Shown in pieces: positions 7,827-18,012 of a stretch of 57,478 bases of DNA (positions within the stretch are counted from its first letter, which is position 1; each line of letters opens with the position of its first letter). This DNA is from Aeromonas bivalvium (GTDB taxonomy: Bacteria; Pseudomonadota; Gammaproteobacteria; Enterobacterales; Aeromonadaceae). Made by a program: the position numbers and the translations under genes. Below the pieces are notes generated by a model. That model saw only the letters and a program-made list of their open reading frames with translations. It had not been told where the DNA came from and searched no databases. The DNA is taken from the NCBI RefSeq assembly GCF_000819765.1, contig NZ_CDBT01000061.1:4170-61647 (forward strand). Reading direction: 5' to 3'.

Positions 7827-9062
7827 TCAACCGTGGGTATGGTCACCGCCTACCGCCAGATTCTGCTCTTTCAGGGCACGAATGCGGCTGGCCAGGGTGT
7901 AGAGGCGGATGAAGCCTTCGGCATGGCTCTGGTCGTACACCTCGTCGGCGCCGAAGGTGGCGAAGTCTTCGGAGTAGAGGCTGTTGCCGGAACGCTTCTG
8001 GGTCGCGCTCACCTGGCCCTTGTACATCTTCAGCACCACTTCACCGTCCAGATCCTCGGCGATGGCATTGGCGGAGGCCAGCACCGCCTTGCACAGCGGG
8101 GTGAACCAGCGGCCGTCATAGACCAGATGGGAGAACTCGGCCCCCAGCTTCTCGCGCCAGGCGCGGGTCGGCTTGTCCAGCACCAGCTCTTCGATGGCGC
8201 GCAGGGCCGCCATCATGACGGTGCCACCCGGGGTCTCGTAGCAGCCGCGGGACTTCATGCCCACCAGACGGTTCTCTGTGATGTCGATGCGGCCGACGCC
8301 GTGCTTGCCGGCGCGCTCGTTCAGGGTCACCAGCACCTGATAGGGGCTCAGGGGCTGGTCGTCCACGGCCACGATTTCGCCCTGCTTGACGGTCAGCTTG
8401 ACGTATTCCGGCTCGTTCGGTGCCTGCTCCGGGGAGACGGTCCACTGCCAGACCGCTTCCGACGGCTCGTTCCAGGTGCTCTCCAGCTCGCCACCCTCGG
8501 TGGAGATGTGCCAGGCGTTGGCATCGCGGCTGTAGATCTTCTTCAGGGTCGCCTTGCAGGGGATGTTGCGCGCTTCCAGATAGGCGAGCAGCTCTTCACG
8601 GGAGCGCATGTCCCAGATCCGCCAGGGAGCGATCACTTTCAGCTGGGGTGCCAGGGAGGCCACGGCCCCTTCGAAACGCACCTGGTCGTTGCCCTTGCCG
8701 GTGCAACCGTGGGCGATGGCGTCGGCCCCTTCGGCCTTGGCCACTTCCACCATGGCCTTGGCGATCACGGGACGGGCCATGGAGGTACCCAGCAGGTAGG
8801 TGCCTTCATAGATGGCGCCGGTCTTCAGGGTCGGATAGACGTAATCCTTGACGAACTCTTCCTTCAGGTCATAGACCACACACTTGGCCGCGCCGGAGGC
8901 CAGGGCCTTCTCTTCCACCCCTTCCAGATCGTCTTCACCCTGACCGACGTCGGCGACGAAGGCGATGATTTCGGCGTTGTAGTGCTCTTTGAGCCAGGGA
9001 ATGATGGCCGAGGTATCCAGTCCGCCCGAGTAAGCCAATACTATCTTGTTGATTCCGCTCAT
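7827..9062 (-). CDS. argG: Argininosuccinate synthase
   Basis: Argininosuccinate synthase condenses citrulline and aspartate with ATP hydrolysis to AMP. The 411-residue protein starts [18 protein letters not shown], containing the PP-loop ATP pyrophosphatase motif SGGLDTS. Other conserved runs are [13 protein letters not shown] and [19 protein letters not shown] ribosome site precedes the ATG. It lies 51 bases after argF and is followed by an unusual hairpin-rich spacer before argH. Codon use and length are typical. Confidence 0.98.
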   Translation of the reverse strand: MSGINKIVLAYSGGLDTSAIIPWLKEHYNAEIIAFVADVGQGEDDLEGVEEKALASGAAKCVVYDLKEEFVKDYVYPTLKTGAIYEGTYLLGTSMARPVIAKAMVEVAKAEGADAIAHGCTGKGNDQVRFEGAVASLAPQLKVIAPWRIWDMRSREELLAYLEARNIPCKATLKKIYSRDANAWHISTEGGELESTWNEPSEAVWQWTVSPEQAPNEPEYVKLTVKQGEIVAVDDQPLSPYQVLVTLNERAGKHGVGRIDITENRLVGMKSRGCYETPGGTVMMAALRAIEELVLDKPTRAWREKLGAEFSHLVYDGRWFTPLCKAVLASANAIAEDLDGEVVLKMYKGQVSATQKRSGNSLYSEDFATFGADEVYDQSHAEGFIRLYTLASRIRALKEQNLAVGGDHTHG

Positions 9063-9113
9063 TTACTTCTCTCCATGATCAATCTTGAAAACATTAAAAA
9101 CAGGGTCGGTCGC

Positions 9114-10025
9114 TCATTTGTGACCCAGCAGGGTCAGCAGCACGGCGTTCTGGATATGCATCCGGTTCTCTGCCTCGTCCAGAATGAGGGAGGCGGGGCC
9201 ATCCATCACTTCCGAGGTGATCTCCAGTTCCCGGTGGGCCGGCTGGCAGTGCAGCACGTGCTGGATGCCGGTCCGGTCGAGCAGGGCCTGGTTGATCTGG
9301 TAAGGCATGAAGATCTCTTTTACCTGCTCCATTGGTGTGTTGTCACCCATGGAGACCCAGGTGTCGGTATAAACCACGTCGAAGCCTTCGATATCGGCGA
9401 CGTCATCGCTGATATGGATGTTGGCCCCCGACTCGGCCGCCAGGGCCTGAGCCTCGAGGAAGATCTGGGTATCCGGACCGTGACCCTTGGGACAGATCAG
9501 GGTGACGTCTGTGCCCAGGGTCGCCCCCAGCAGCAGCAGGGAGTGGCTGACGTTGTTGCCATCGCCGAGATAGGCCAGCTTGACCTTGGACAGATCGTCG
9601 TAGTGTTCGGCGATGGTCATGAAGTCCGCCAGCCCCTGGCAGGGGTGGTAGAGATTGCACAGGCTGTTGACCACGGGCACGGTCGCGTACCGCTGCAGAT
9701 CCACGAGCGTCTGGTGATCGAACACCCGGGCGACGATGGCGTCACACCAGCGGGACAGGTTGGCGGCGAAATCCTGCACGGACTCCCGCTTGCCCAGGGC
9801 CCCGTTCTGCTGATCCAGGTAGACGCTGTGGCCACCCAGCTTGGCGATGCCGATGTCGAAGGTGACCCGGGTGCGCAGGGAAGGCTTCTCGAACAGGGTG
9901 ACCACCGCCTTGCCCGCCAGGGCATGGGCATACTTCTTGGGATCGGCCTTGACCTGTTTGCCCAGGGCTATCAACGCCAGGATCTGGGCCTTGCTGAGGT
10001 CGCTGTCTTTGAGCAGGTGTTGCAT
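9114..10025 (-). CDS. argF: Ornithine carbamoyltransferase
   Basis: Ornithine carbamoyltransferase makes citrulline from ornithine and carbamoyl phosphate. The 303-residue protein starts MQHLLKDSDLSKAQ at 10025. The carbamoyl-phosphate loop reads EKPSLRTR, as in several marine gammaproteobacterial ArgF proteins. DQQNGALGKRESV, HPCQGLADF and GDGNNVSHS are also present. The active-site Cys motif reads HCQPAHR where the family almost always has HCLPA, so the residue after the catalytic Cys is Gln instead of Leu. Downstream MDGPASLILDEAENRMH is normal. It is the third gene of argCBFGH, 22 bases after argB. Confidence 0.96.
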   Translation of the reverse strand: MQHLLKDSDLSKAQILALIALGKQVKADPKKYAHALAGKAVVTLFEKPSLRTRVTFDIGIAKLGGHSVYLDQQNGALGKRESVQDFAANLSRWCDAIVARVFDHQTLVDLQRYATVPVVNSLCNLYHPCQGLADFMTIAEHYDDLSKVKLAYLGDGNNVSHSLLLLGATLGTDVTLICPKGHGPDTQIFLEAQALAAESGANIHISDDVADIEGFDVVYTDTWVSMGDNTPMEQVKEIFMPYQINQALLDRTGIQHVLHCQPAHRELEITSEVMDGPASLILDEAENRMHIQNAVLLTLLGHK

Positions 10026-10047
10026 CGAATCGTCCTTTTGTCGTGCC

Positions 10048-10827
10048 TTAGAGGGTAATCTGGGTGCCGATGGCGGCGCCGCCAAGCAGCTGGAGCAGCT
10101 GATCCGGGTAGCGCCAGCTGGCGACACAGACCGGCTTGCCCAGGGTCTCTGCGGCATGGAGCGCCGCCTTCACCTTGACCGCCATGCCATCGGTGATGAC
10201 CCCTTTCTCCATCAGATCCAGCGCCGTCTGTTTATCAAGCTGCGGCACCAGCTTGCCCTTGCCATCCAGGATGCCGCTCACATCCGACAGCATCACCAGG
10301 TCGGCGCCCAGGGCTTCGGCAATGGCCGTGGCCGCCTGATCCGCATTGACGTTCATCAGCTGACCCTCCGCCGTGATGCCGATGGAGCTGATGACCGGCA
10401 GGAACTGCTGGGAGAGCACGCCCTGCACCAGGGCCGGGTTGCCCGGGGAGCAGTCACCGACCGCGCCGAGCTGCGGATCCAGCTGCACCACCTGACACAG
10501 GCCGCCATCGGCCAGGCACAGGCCCACGGCCGGAATGCCGCAGGCGATGGCCTTGGCCATCATCTGCTTGTTGGCAGTGCCGGCCAGGGCACCGGCGATG
10601 AAGGGGATCTGCTCGAACGGGGTCACCCGCAGGCCATTCTTCTTGCTGGAGGTCATCCCCAGCCCCTTGAGCAGATCATCCACCAGGCAGCCACCGCCGT
10701 GCACCAGCACCAGGGGTCTGTGCTGATCGTCGAGGAAGGTTTTCAGGGTGGCGAACAGGGCGGTCAGGGCCTCGTCGTTCTCGATGAGGGCACCACCCAA
10801 CTTGATTACCAGTGTCTGTTTGTCCAT
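10048..10827 (-). CDS. argB: Acetylglutamate kinase
   Basis: N-acetylglutamate kinase, the second step of the acetylated ornithine pathway. The 259-residue protein shows the amino-acid-kinase fold with VIKLGGALIEN at the N-terminus, the glycine loop VHGGG, and the later phosphate-binding region MLSDVSGILDGKGK. The length matches the short enterobacterial type, which usually lacks arginine feedback inhibition because it lacks the N-terminal helix of the hexameric form. It lies 15 bases after argC in the same operon. Confidence 0.97.
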   Translation of the reverse strand: MDKQTLVIKLGGALIENDEALTALFATLKTFLDDQHRPLVLVHGGGCLVDDLLKGLGMTSSKKNGLRVTPFEQIPFIAGALAGTANKQMMAKAIACGIPAVGLCLADGGLCQVVQLDPQLGAVGDCSPGNPALVQGVLSQQFLPVISSIGITAEGQLMNVNADQAATAIAEALGADLVMLSDVSGILDGKGKLVPQLDKQTALDLMEKGVITDGMAVKVKAALHAAETLGKPVCVASWRYPDQLLQLLGGAAIGTQITL

Positions 10828-10842
10828 TTTCTTTACCCTTCC

Positions 10843-11850
10843 TTAAATCAGGCCCGTGGCCGGTTCAAAACCAAACTTGATGTTCACGCACTGGATGGCC
10901 TGGGAGGCCGCCCCCTTGAGCAGATTGTCGATGGCGGACACCACCACCAGCATGTTGCCCTGCTGCTGCCAGGCCAGATCGCAATAGGGCGTGCTGGCCA
11001 CGCCACGGATGGAGGGCATCTGGCCGGTGAGCCGCACCAGGGGCTTGCCTTCGTAGGCGGCGAGATAGGCTTGATCCACCTGCTCCGGGGTCACGTCGTC
11101 CGCCAGCTGTACATAGATGGTGGCCAGGATGCCGCGCACATAGTTGCCAAGGTGAGGCTGGAACAGCACCCCCTTGCCCAGGTGGTGGCTGATCTCCGGC
11201 TGATGTCTGTGATTGAAGGTGCCGTAGGGGCTCAGGCTCACCTCGCAGAAGCTGGTGTTGACCGATGCCTTGCGCCCGGCCCCCGAGACGCCGGAGACCG
11301 CATTGATGATGGGCTGCCACTCCGCCTTGATGAGACCCGCCTGCTGCAGCGGCTTGAGGGCGCACAGGGAGGCGGTGGGGTAGCAGCCAGGCACAGCAAT
11401 CAGCTGGGCGGCGTGGATCCCATCGGCATTCCACTCCGCCAGACCGTAGGCAGCCTGGGCGAGCCACTGCTCGCTCTCATGGGTGAAGCCGTAGTAATCC
11501 TGGTAGAACTGCTGATCCTGCACCCTAAAGGCGCCGGAGAGATCGAACACCGGCAGCCCCTTGGCCAGGAACTTGGGAGCCAGCTCGGCGCTCACCTCGT
11601 GGGCGGTGGCCAGCAGCACCAGATCGGCCTGGGTCAGGATCCGGGTCATGCCGTCTTCGTCCAGGGGCAGCAGCGGCTGATCCAGCTCGCCCATCCACTG
11701 GGGATGGAGGGAGGAGAAGCGCTTGTGGGCGTCCTGGCTGCCGGCGGAGACATAGAGGCCGAACAGCTTGAGTTGGGGGTGGTTCTGCACCAGGGCGGCC
11801 AGCTCTGCTCCCGCGTAGCCACTGGCACCGACGATAACGGTGTTAAGCAT
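10843..11850 (-). CDS. argC: N-acetyl-gamma-glutamyl-phosphate reductase
   Basis: NADPH-dependent reductase producing N-acetylglutamate semialdehyde. The 335-residue protein starts MLNTVIVGASGYAGAEL, containing the Rossmann glycine loop GASGYAG. The catalytic Cys lies in VPGCYPTAS. HHRHQPEISHHL-type substrate residues appear as NHRHQPEISHHLG. The ATG at 11850 is favoured over an upstream in-frame ATG because the protein then starts at the Rossmann strand. It heads the argCBFGH operon, divergent from argE. Its leader of roughly 200 bases carries a short CCTTGC/GCAAGG dyad near 11931-11945. Confidence 0.97.
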   Translation of the reverse strand: MLNTVIVGASGYAGAELAALVQNHPQLKLFGLYVSAGSQDAHKRFSSLHPQWMGELDQPLLPLDEDGMTRILTQADLVLLATAHEVSAELAPKFLAKGLPVFDLSGAFRVQDQQFYQDYYGFTHESEQWLAQAAYGLAEWNADGIHAAQLIAVPGCYPTASLCALKPLQQAGLIKAEWQPIINAVSGVSGAGRKASVNTSFCEVSLSPYGTFNHRHQPEISHHLGKGVLFQPHLGNYVRGILATIYVQLADDVTPEQVDQAYLAAYEGKPLVRLTGQMPSIRGVASTPYCDLAWQQQGNMLVVVSAIDNLLKGAASQAIQCVNIKFGFEPATGLI

Positions 11851-12065
11851 TGATCGATTCCAAAATCTGAGGTCTGGGTTCACAGCATGATGCTGCATAA
11901 AGATTAAGAGGCAGTGAATCGCCTCTTCTGCCTTGCCAGGCAAGGGGCGACGAGCTGGCTAGCTCACGCGGAGACAATTCAGGCGGGGTTGCGTCGTCGG
12001 TGATAGATCAGGTGACAGAACATTGACTTTCCCTTACAACTAGAGCCTTATCGGTGAGCGCAAGA

Positions 12066-12104
12066 ACAGAATATTCATTCACTCAGTTTGCATTTGTATT
12101 TTCT
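12066..12104. promoter_or_regulatory. Tandem ARG boxes (ArgR operator) between argC and argE
   Basis: Two 18-base sites, 12066-12083 and 12087-12104, are separated by exactly 3 bases, the spacing of E. coli ARG box pairs. The first matches the wnTGAATwwwwATTCAnw consensus except at two positions (core AGAATATTCATTCA). The second is weaker, with four mismatches (core TGCATTTGTATTTT). The pair sits 35 bases ahead of the argE start in the divergent regulatory region, so ArgR-arginine would be expected to repress both argE and argCBFGH. Divergent promoters are not resolved with confidence. Confidence 0.7.
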
Positions 12105-12138
12105 AACAGAAACCTTCCGAGGGTGCAAGGAGGAGCTA

Positions 12139-13284
12139 GTGGCCAATCAGGATTTTTTTTCACTTTATAAGAATATTATTGCAATACCCTCCATCAGCAG
12201 CACGGATCCCAAGTGGGATCAGAGCAACGAGGGGGTGATCCGGCTGCTGGCGGACTGGTTCGACCAACTCGGCTTTCGGTGCGAAGTGACGGCCCTGCCG
12301 GAATTGCCCGGCAAGTTCAACCTGGTGGCGACCTATGGCCAGGGAGAAGGGGGTCTGCTGCTGGCGGGCCATACCGATACGGTGCCGTTCGATCAGGGTG
12401 CCTGGCGCAAGGATCCCTTCAAGGTGACCGAGGAGGGCAACCGCCTGTATGGCCTGGGTACCATCGACATGAAGGGTTTCTTCGCCTTCATCGTGGAGGC
12501 GCTCAAGGATATCGATCTCAAGACCCTCACCAAACCGTTGCGCATCCTGGCTACCGCCGACGAGGAGACCACCATGGCCGGGGCCCGCGCCATTGCCGCG
12601 GCGGCCGAACTCAAACCCGACTATGCGGTGATCGGCGAACCCACCGGCCTGGTGCCCGTGGTGGCCCACAAGGGCCACATGTCGGAGGCCATACGCATCA
12701 CGGGCAGGAGCGGTCACAGCTCGGATCCCGCCAACGGCGTCAACGCCCTGGAGATCATGCACCAGGCCATGGGGCAGGTATTGGCGCTACAGCGCAGCCT
12801 CAAAAATAAATATGCAGATCACCGCTTCAAGGTGCCCCAACCGACCCTGAATCTGGGTTACATCCAGGGGGGGGACAGCCCGAACCGCATCTGTGGCTGC
12901 TGCGAGCTGCACATCGACATGCGGCCCACTCCCCAGGTGGGTCCGGACGAGCTGATGGGCCTGCTCAAGGAGGCGCTCTCCCCCATCGAAATCCACCAGC
13001 CGGGCTGCCTGCACCTGCAACACCTGCACGAACCCATCCCCGCCTATGCCTGCGACGATGCCTCCTTGCTGGTGCGTGAAGCCGAACAGGCGAGCGGCAA
13101 GCGCGCCGAATCAGTCAACTACTGCACCGAGGCCCCCTTCATCCAGCAGCTGGGCTGCCAGACCATAGTGATGGGCCCGGGCCACATCGCCCAGGCACAC
13201 CAGCCGGACGAGTACCTGGATCTGTCGTTCGTCGAGCCGACCAAGTCGGTGCTGCAGCACCTGATCCGCCGCTTCTGCTGCTAG
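12139..13284 (+). CDS. argE: Acetylornithine deacetylase
   Basis: Zinc-dependent acetylornithine deacetylase (M20 metallopeptidase family) that releases ornithine and acetate. I place the start at the GTG at 12139 because AAGGAGGAGC lies just ahead; this gives 381 residues, close to E. coli ArgE (383). Metal ligands are visible in [33 protein letters not shown] and the C-terminal [14 protein letters not shown]. An in-frame ATG at 12088 would start inside the second ARG box and is unlikely. It is transcribed alone, divergent from argC. Confidence 0.96.
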   Translation: MANQDFFSLYKNIIAIPSISSTDPKWDQSNEGVIRLLADWFDQLGFRCEVTALPELPGKFNLVATYGQGEGGLLLAGHTDTVPFDQGAWRKDPFKVTEEGNRLYGLGTIDMKGFFAFIVEALKDIDLKTLTKPLRILATADEETTMAGARAIAAAAELKPDYAVIGEPTGLVPVVAHKGHMSEAIRITGRSGHSSDPANGVNALEIMHQAMGQVLALQRSLKNKYADHRFKVPQPTLNLGYIQGGDSPNRICGCCELHIDMRPTPQVGPDELMGLLKEALSPIEIHQPGCLHLQHLHEPIPAYACDDASLLVREAEQASGKRAESVNYCTEAPFIQQLGCQTIVMGPGHIAQAHQPDEYLDLSFVEPTKSVLQHLIRRFCC

Positions 13285-13474
13285 GTCGGCCGGGCACGGG
13301 TCATCCACACGACCCACCTGGCGACGCCTTCATCAGGGCCAGGCGGGAGAGAGCCACCGAGCGCAGGGAGGCGCAATCGGATATGTAGGAAAGTTACATG
13401 ACAGAAGGCGGGGCAAGCGGACTCGGTCAAGTGCCAGGATCATCGAAAATACATGTTCTTAATCGGCCTGTTAT

Positions 13475-13504
13475 TTGACCTTGCGCAGACATTCTGGGTA
13501 GATT
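13475..13504 (+). promoter_or_regulatory. Candidate ppc promoter
   Basis: TTGACC (13475-13480) and TAGATT (13499-13504) are separated by 18 bases, about 100 bases before the ppc start. It is the best sigma-70-like pair in the 323-base argE-ppc gap. The rest of that gap holds no ORF or terminator that I trust; only a weak GGGTC/GACCC dyad follows argE. Confidence 0.4.
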
Positions 13505-13607
13505 GTCCCCCTAAGATGACGGAGCATATGTTGTAATCGCACAACAATAAGTGAGGCTGTCTCTCACCTTGGAAGGAGAGGGACACCAACCAGAATAAGG
13601 ATGTGGA

Positions 13608-16241
13608 ATGAACGAAAAGTACGCCGCTCTACGGGCCAACGTAGGCATGCTGGGCCAGCTGCTGGGTAAATCCATCAAGGATCATCAGGGACAGGCTTTC
13701 CTCGACAAGATCGAAACCATTCGTCAACTGGCCAAGTCTTCCCGCAAGGGCAACGAGGCCGACAGGGAGCGCCTGCTCGACACCCTGCGCACCCTCTCCG
13801 ATGACGAACTGTTGCCGGTGGCCCGCGCCTTCAGCCAGTTCCTCAACCTGGCCAACGTGGCCGAACAGTTCCACACCATCTCCCGCCGCTGCGAAGAGCA
13901 GGTCTGCACCCCGGACCCGCTGGAGCAGATGTTCGACAAGCTCAAGGCGTCCAACCTGTCGCAAGAGGCCATCATCCAGGCCGTGCGCGAGCTGGATATC
14001 GATCTGGTGCTGACCGCCCACCCGACCGAGGTGACCCGTCGCACCCTGATCCACAAGCATGTGCAGCTCAACGACTGCCTGGAGGCCCTCGAGCTCTCCG
14101 ACCTGCTGCCCCGTGAGCGGGACAAGATCCTCAATCGTATCGAACAGCTGGTCAATCAGGCCTGGCACACCAACGAGATCCGGGTACAGCGTCCCACCCC
14201 GGTGGACGAGGCCAAGTGGGGCTTCGCCGTGGTGGAAAACAGCCTCTGGCCCGCGATCCCCGAATTCATGCGCAACCTGGACGAACGGTTGCAGCAACAC
14301 CTGGGGGTACGCCTGCCCCTGGACGCCGCCCCGGTCAAGTTCACCTCCTGGATGGGGGGCGACCGTGACGGCAACCCCTTCGTCACCGCCAAGGTGACCG
14401 CTGAGGTGCTGGAGCTGGGCCGCTGGATGGCGGTGAGCCTGTTCTACAAGGACATCAAGGAGCTCACCTCGGAGCTCTCCATGTCCGACTGCACCCAGGC
14501 GGTGCGCGATCGCGTCGGCGACAGTGCCGAACCCTATCGCGCCCTGGTGCGCGAGCTGCGCGAACAGCTGCGCGAGACCCAGGAATACCTCACCGCCAAG
14601 GTGCAGGGTCAGGTGAGCGAGAGCCGGGACCTGGTCAAGGCCACGGCCCAGCTGCGCGAGCCCCTGGAACTCTGCTACCACTCCCTGCACGCCTGCGGCA
14701 TGGGCAACATCGCCGACGGCATGCTGCTGGACGTGCTGCGCAAGCTGGCCTGTTTCGGCATCCATCTGGTCAAGCTGGACATCCGTCAGGACGGCGAGCG
14801 CCACGGTCAGGTCTTCTCCGAGCTGACCCGTTATCTGGGCATGGGGGACTACGCCGAGTGGAGCGAGGACGACAAGCAGGCCTTCCTGCTGAACGAGCTG
14901 AACTCGCGCCGCCCCCTGCTGCCGAGCGACTGGACACCGAGCGACGAGACCCAGGAGACCATAGACACCTGCAAGGTGATCGCCGCCCATGATCCGGATG
15001 CGTTCGGCATCTACATCATCTCCATGGCCGGCGCCCCGTCCGACGTGCTGGCGGTGCAGCTGTTGCTCAAAGAGGCTGGCTGCAAGTTCCGCATGCCGGT
15101 CGCCCCGCTGTTCGAGACCCAGGAAGACCTGATGGCGGGTACCGCCGTCATGGATCGCCTGCTGTCGGTGGACTGGTATCGCGGCTACATCCAGGGCCGC
15201 CAATACGTGATGATCGGCTACTCGGATTCGGCCAAGGATGCGGGCATGATGGCCGCCGGCTGGGCCCAGTACGCCGCCATGGAGTCCCTGGTGGCCCTGG
15301 CAGAGACCAACAAGGTGCGCCTGACCCTGTTCCATGGCCGCGGCGGCACCGTCGGTCGCGGCGGCGCCCCCGCCCATCAGGCGATCCTGTCCCAACCGCC
15401 GGGATCCCTGCGCGGCGGCCTGCGGGTCACCGAGCAAGGGGAGATGATCCGCTTCAAGTTCGGCCTGCCAAAAGTGGCCATCAACAGCCTGAACCTCTAC
15501 ACCAGCGCCGTGCTGGAGGGCAACCTGCTGCCGCCGCCCAAGCCCAAAGAGAGCTGGCGCACCGTGATCGAGCAGGTGGCCGAGGCCTCCTGCGAACACT
15601 ATCGCAGCATAGTGCGCGGCCACCCGGACTTCGTGCCCTATTTTCGCGCCGCCACCCCGGAGATGGAGCTCGGCAAGCTGCCGCTCGGCTCCCGCCCTGC
15701 CAAGCGCAAGCCCAATGGCGGCGTCGAGAGCCTGCGCGCCATCCCCTGGATCTTCGCCTGGACCCAGAACCGGCTGATGCTGCCGGCCTGGCTCGGCGCC
15801 CACCAGGGGCTGCAACAGGCCATCGACAACGGTCACCAGGCCGTGCTGGAAGAGATGAGCCGCCAGTGGCCCTTCTTCCGCACCCGCCTCGAGATGCTGG
15901 AGATGGTGTTCCTCAAGGCCGACAGCTGGCTGGCTGAGTACTATGACACCCGTCTGGTGCCGGAGAACCTCTGGCCGCTCGGCAAACAGCTGCGCCAGGA
16001 GCTCGCCGACGCCGCCGATGTGGTGCTGGCCCTGCGCCCGCAAGGGGACCTGCTGGACGACCAACCCTGGATCAAGGAGTCCATCAAGCTGCGCAACCCC
16101 TACACGGATCCCCTCAACGTGCTGCAGGCCGAGCTGCTCAACCGCTCGCGCCGCGACCCTGAGTCCCTGCACGAGGAGATAGATCAGGCGCTGATGGTCA
16201 CCATCGCCGGTATCGCCGCAGGCATGCGCAACACGGGTTGA
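13608..16241 (+). CDS. ppc: Phosphoenolpyruvate carboxylase
   Basis: Phosphoenolpyruvate carboxylase fixes bicarbonate onto PEP to give oxaloacetate, replenishing the TCA cycle. The 877-residue protein has the active-site His motif [12 protein letters not shown], the region [11 protein letters not shown], the Lys-containing [11 protein letters not shown], and the glycine-rich loop [12 protein letters not shown]. The C-terminus ends in MRNTG, the invariant tail that carries part of the allosteric site. AAGGATG lies just ahead of the ATG. The neighbouring argE-argC order is commonly conserved next to ppc in gammaproteobacteria. It stands alone and is followed by a strong terminator. Confidence 0.98.
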   Translation: MNEKYAALRANVGMLGQLLGKSIKDHQGQAFLDKIETIRQLAKSSRKGNEADRERLLDTLRTLSDDELLPVARAFSQFLNLANVAEQFHTISRRCEEQVCTPDPLEQMFDKLKASNLSQEAIIQAVRELDIDLVLTAHPTEVTRRTLIHKHVQLNDCLEALELSDLLPRERDKILNRIEQLVNQAWHTNEIRVQRPTPVDEAKWGFAVVENSLWPAIPEFMRNLDERLQQHLGVRLPLDAAPVKFTSWMGGDRDGNPFVTAKVTAEVLELGRWMAVSLFYKDIKELTSELSMSDCTQAVRDRVGDSAEPYRALVRELREQLRETQEYLTAKVQGQVSESRDLVKATAQLREPLELCYHSLHACGMGNIADGMLLDVLRKLACFGIHLVKLDIRQDGERHGQVFSELTRYLGMGDYAEWSEDDKQAFLLNELNSRRPLLPSDWTPSDETQETIDTCKVIAAHDPDAFGIYIISMAGAPSDVLAVQLLLKEAGCKFRMPVAPLFETQEDLMAGTAVMDRLLSVDWYRGYIQGRQYVMIGYSDSAKDAGMMAAGWAQYAAMESLVALAETNKVRLTLFHGRGGTVGRGGAPAHQAILSQPPGSLRGGLRVTEQGEMIRFKFGLPKVAINSLNLYTSAVLEGNLLPPPKPKESWRTVIEQVAEASCEHYRSIVRGHPDFVPYFRAATPEMELGKLPLGSRPAKRKPNGGVESLRAIPWIFAWTQNRLMLPAWLGAHQGLQQAIDNGHQAVLEEMSRQWPFFRTRLEMLEMVFLKADSWLAEYYDTRLVPENLWPLGKQLRQELADAADVVLALRPQGDLLDDQPWIKESIKLRNPYTDPLNVLQAELLNRSRRDPESLHEEIDQALMVTIAGIAAGMRNTG

Positions 16242-16269
16242 TGGCCGGCAAGCTGGAAATCACATAGTC

Positions 16270-16300
16270 AAAGGGCGCCATTGTGGCGCCCTTTCTCTTT
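16270..16300. terminator. Bidirectional terminator between ppc and the GGDEF gene
   Basis: A 10-base stem AAAGGGCGCC with complement GGCGCCCTTT, a 5-base loop and a CTTT-rich tail. The A-run on the left arm gives a short U-tract for the opposite transcript. Confidence 0.88.
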
Positions 16301-16316
16301 CTGCTGTCTGGCCAGA

Positions 16317-17810
16317 CTAGGCTATCCGGTTGCGCCCCCGGCGCTTGGCCTCGTAGAGGCGCTGATCCACACATTGCAGCCAGTCGTCCATGCAGCGATA
16401 CCGCATCTGGTAGGGGGTGATGCCCGCGCTGATGGTGACGGCAATCTCCTGACGCCGATGCAAGAAGGGGTGGTTCGCTATCTGCAGGCGGGTTCGCTCC
16501 ATGATGCCGTGGGCTTCCTCCAGACTGGTGCCGCGCAGCAGCAGGATGAACTCCTCACCGCCAAAGCGCGCCACCAGATCCTGGCTGCGCACCGTCTTCA
16601 TCAGCAGGCCGGCCAGCTCCTCGAGCACGGTATCCCCGGCGAGATGGCCGTGTTCATCATTGATCTGCTTGAAGAAATCGATGTCAATCAACACCAGGCA
16701 GCAGGCCTCCCCCTCGGCAGGGTGGTGCTGAATACGCTCGAGCAGGCGGTTGGCCTGACGAAAGAAGCAACTGCGGTTGGGCAGCCTGGTGAGGAAGTCG
16801 TGTTCGGCGTTGAAGCGCAGCTCCCGCTCCATGCGGTTGCGCTCGTCCTCCAGATTGCGGGCATGGATCAGGGTGCCCAGGGCCGTGGTCAGGGGCTCGA
16901 TCAGGGTGACCAGGGTTTCATCGAAGCCGCCGGGGCGGTTGGCCAGGGCTATCATGCCGATGGCTGCCCCCTTGTGGCGGATTGGAATGCCGAGAAAGCT
17001 CTCCAGGTGAGGGTGGCCGGGGGGCGACACGCCGCGGCTGGCCGGATGGCTCGGCAGGTCGTTGCAGCACACCAGGGTGTTGTGGGTGACCACATGGCCG
17101 AACAGATTGTCGAGCTTGCTGAAGATGAGGCCCCCCCTCTCCTGGCGCTGCTGCTCGTACCAGGCATGGGTCCTCTCGTCCCAGGAGACATTGGAGATGG
17201 AGGGTACATAGAGGCATAACCGCCCCTCCTCGAACCGGGTGATGCCGATGAAGCCATAGTCGCTCTCGCTCACGCTCAGCAGCCGCTCGAACACGGTGTC
17301 GCAGGCGGTGGCGAGGTTGCGATCGAGCAGAAAGCCTTGATGGGCGGCGACTATGATGTCAAACAGCTGGCTCTGCTGCTTCACCCTCAGCTCGGCCTGC
17401 ACCTCTGGCGTGATGTCGTGGGCCAGCTTGAGCACCCCGAGCAGGGTACCCGCCTCGTCCCTGATGGGGGTGTAGACAGCCTGGAGCCAGACGCTCCCAC
17501 CGCCACGGACGATGCGACGAAACGAGCCGGAATGGATCTCGCCGCCGAGCACCCCCTGCCAGAAGCCGTCATGTTCCCCCTGTTGCTCGGGGGGAAACAG
17601 TAGGCGATGGGACTGGCCGATCAGATCCTCGGGGGCGTAACCCAGGAGGGCGCAGAACCTGGGATTGACTGCCACCATGTGGCCCTGGAGATCGAACTCG
17701 ACGATGCCATAGGCGCGATCGAGCGCACTCAGTCGCGCCAGGATGTCATAGCGACCGAAGGCGTCTGGGTCCATGTCGCCGTTGAGGGAACGGATCGCTG
17801 GGGTATTCAT
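16317..17810 (-). CDS. PAS-GAF-GGDEF diguanylate cyclase
   Basis: A 497-residue cytoplasmic protein predicted to make cyclic di-GMP. Domains in order: PAS at about 25-135 (AVNPRFCALLGYAPEDL), GAF at about 150-310 (ESFLGIPIRH, GMIALANRPGG) and GGDEF at about 330-490. The active-site loop is FGGEEF, an intact catalytic variant. An allosteric I-site RSQD sits five residues before it, so product feedback inhibition is expected. The substrate region has HDFLTRLPNR. The ATG at 17810 is chosen because AAGGAA lies nine bases upstream; longer in-frame starts are possible but have no ribosome site. No membrane segment is visible, so the signal is probably cytoplasmic. Confidence 0.93.
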   Translation of the reverse strand: MNTPAIRSLNGDMDPDAFGRYDILARLSALDRAYGIVEFDLQGHMVAVNPRFCALLGYAPEDLIGQSHRLLFPPEQQGEHDGFWQGVLGGEIHSGSFRRIVRGGGSVWLQAVYTPIRDEAGTLLGVLKLAHDITPEVQAELRVKQQSQLFDIIVAAHQGFLLDRNLATACDTVFERLLSVSESDYGFIGITRFEEGRLCLYVPSISNVSWDERTHAWYEQQRQERGGLIFSKLDNLFGHVVTHNTLVCCNDLPSHPASRGVSPPGHPHLESFLGIPIRHKGAAIGMIALANRPGGFDETLVTLIEPLTTALGTLIHARNLEDERNRMERELRFNAEHDFLTRLPNRSCFFRQANRLLERIQHHPAEGEACCLVLIDIDFFKQINDEHGHLAGDTVLEELAGLLMKTVRSQDLVARFGGEEFILLLRGTSLEEAHGIMERTRLQIANHPFLHRRQEIAVTISAGITPYQMRYRCMDDWLQCVDQRLYEAKRRGRNRIA

Positions 17811-18012
17811 GACTACGATTCCTTTCGATAGTCCATCCATCATGACCATCAGCATAGCGGCATGCGGGGCCAGGACCCCAGAGCATAGATGGGGATCGCC
17901 CCCTGCGCCCATGTCCTCCCCGCCAACCCGCAGGGGCCATCTCCACGACCACTTGCCAGGCCAGGCCCCTGAGCGCACACTCCTTGTCCTTGCCGCGATT
18001 CAAGGAATCCCT

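Noticed and set aside
7833..10058. 741-codon plus-strand ORF across argG and argF
   Set aside because: Antisense to two well-supported enzymes, no ribosome site, no recognisable domain.
13629..16172. 847-codon minus-strand ORF inside ppc
   Set aside because: Complete antisense shadow of phosphoenolpyruvate carboxylase.
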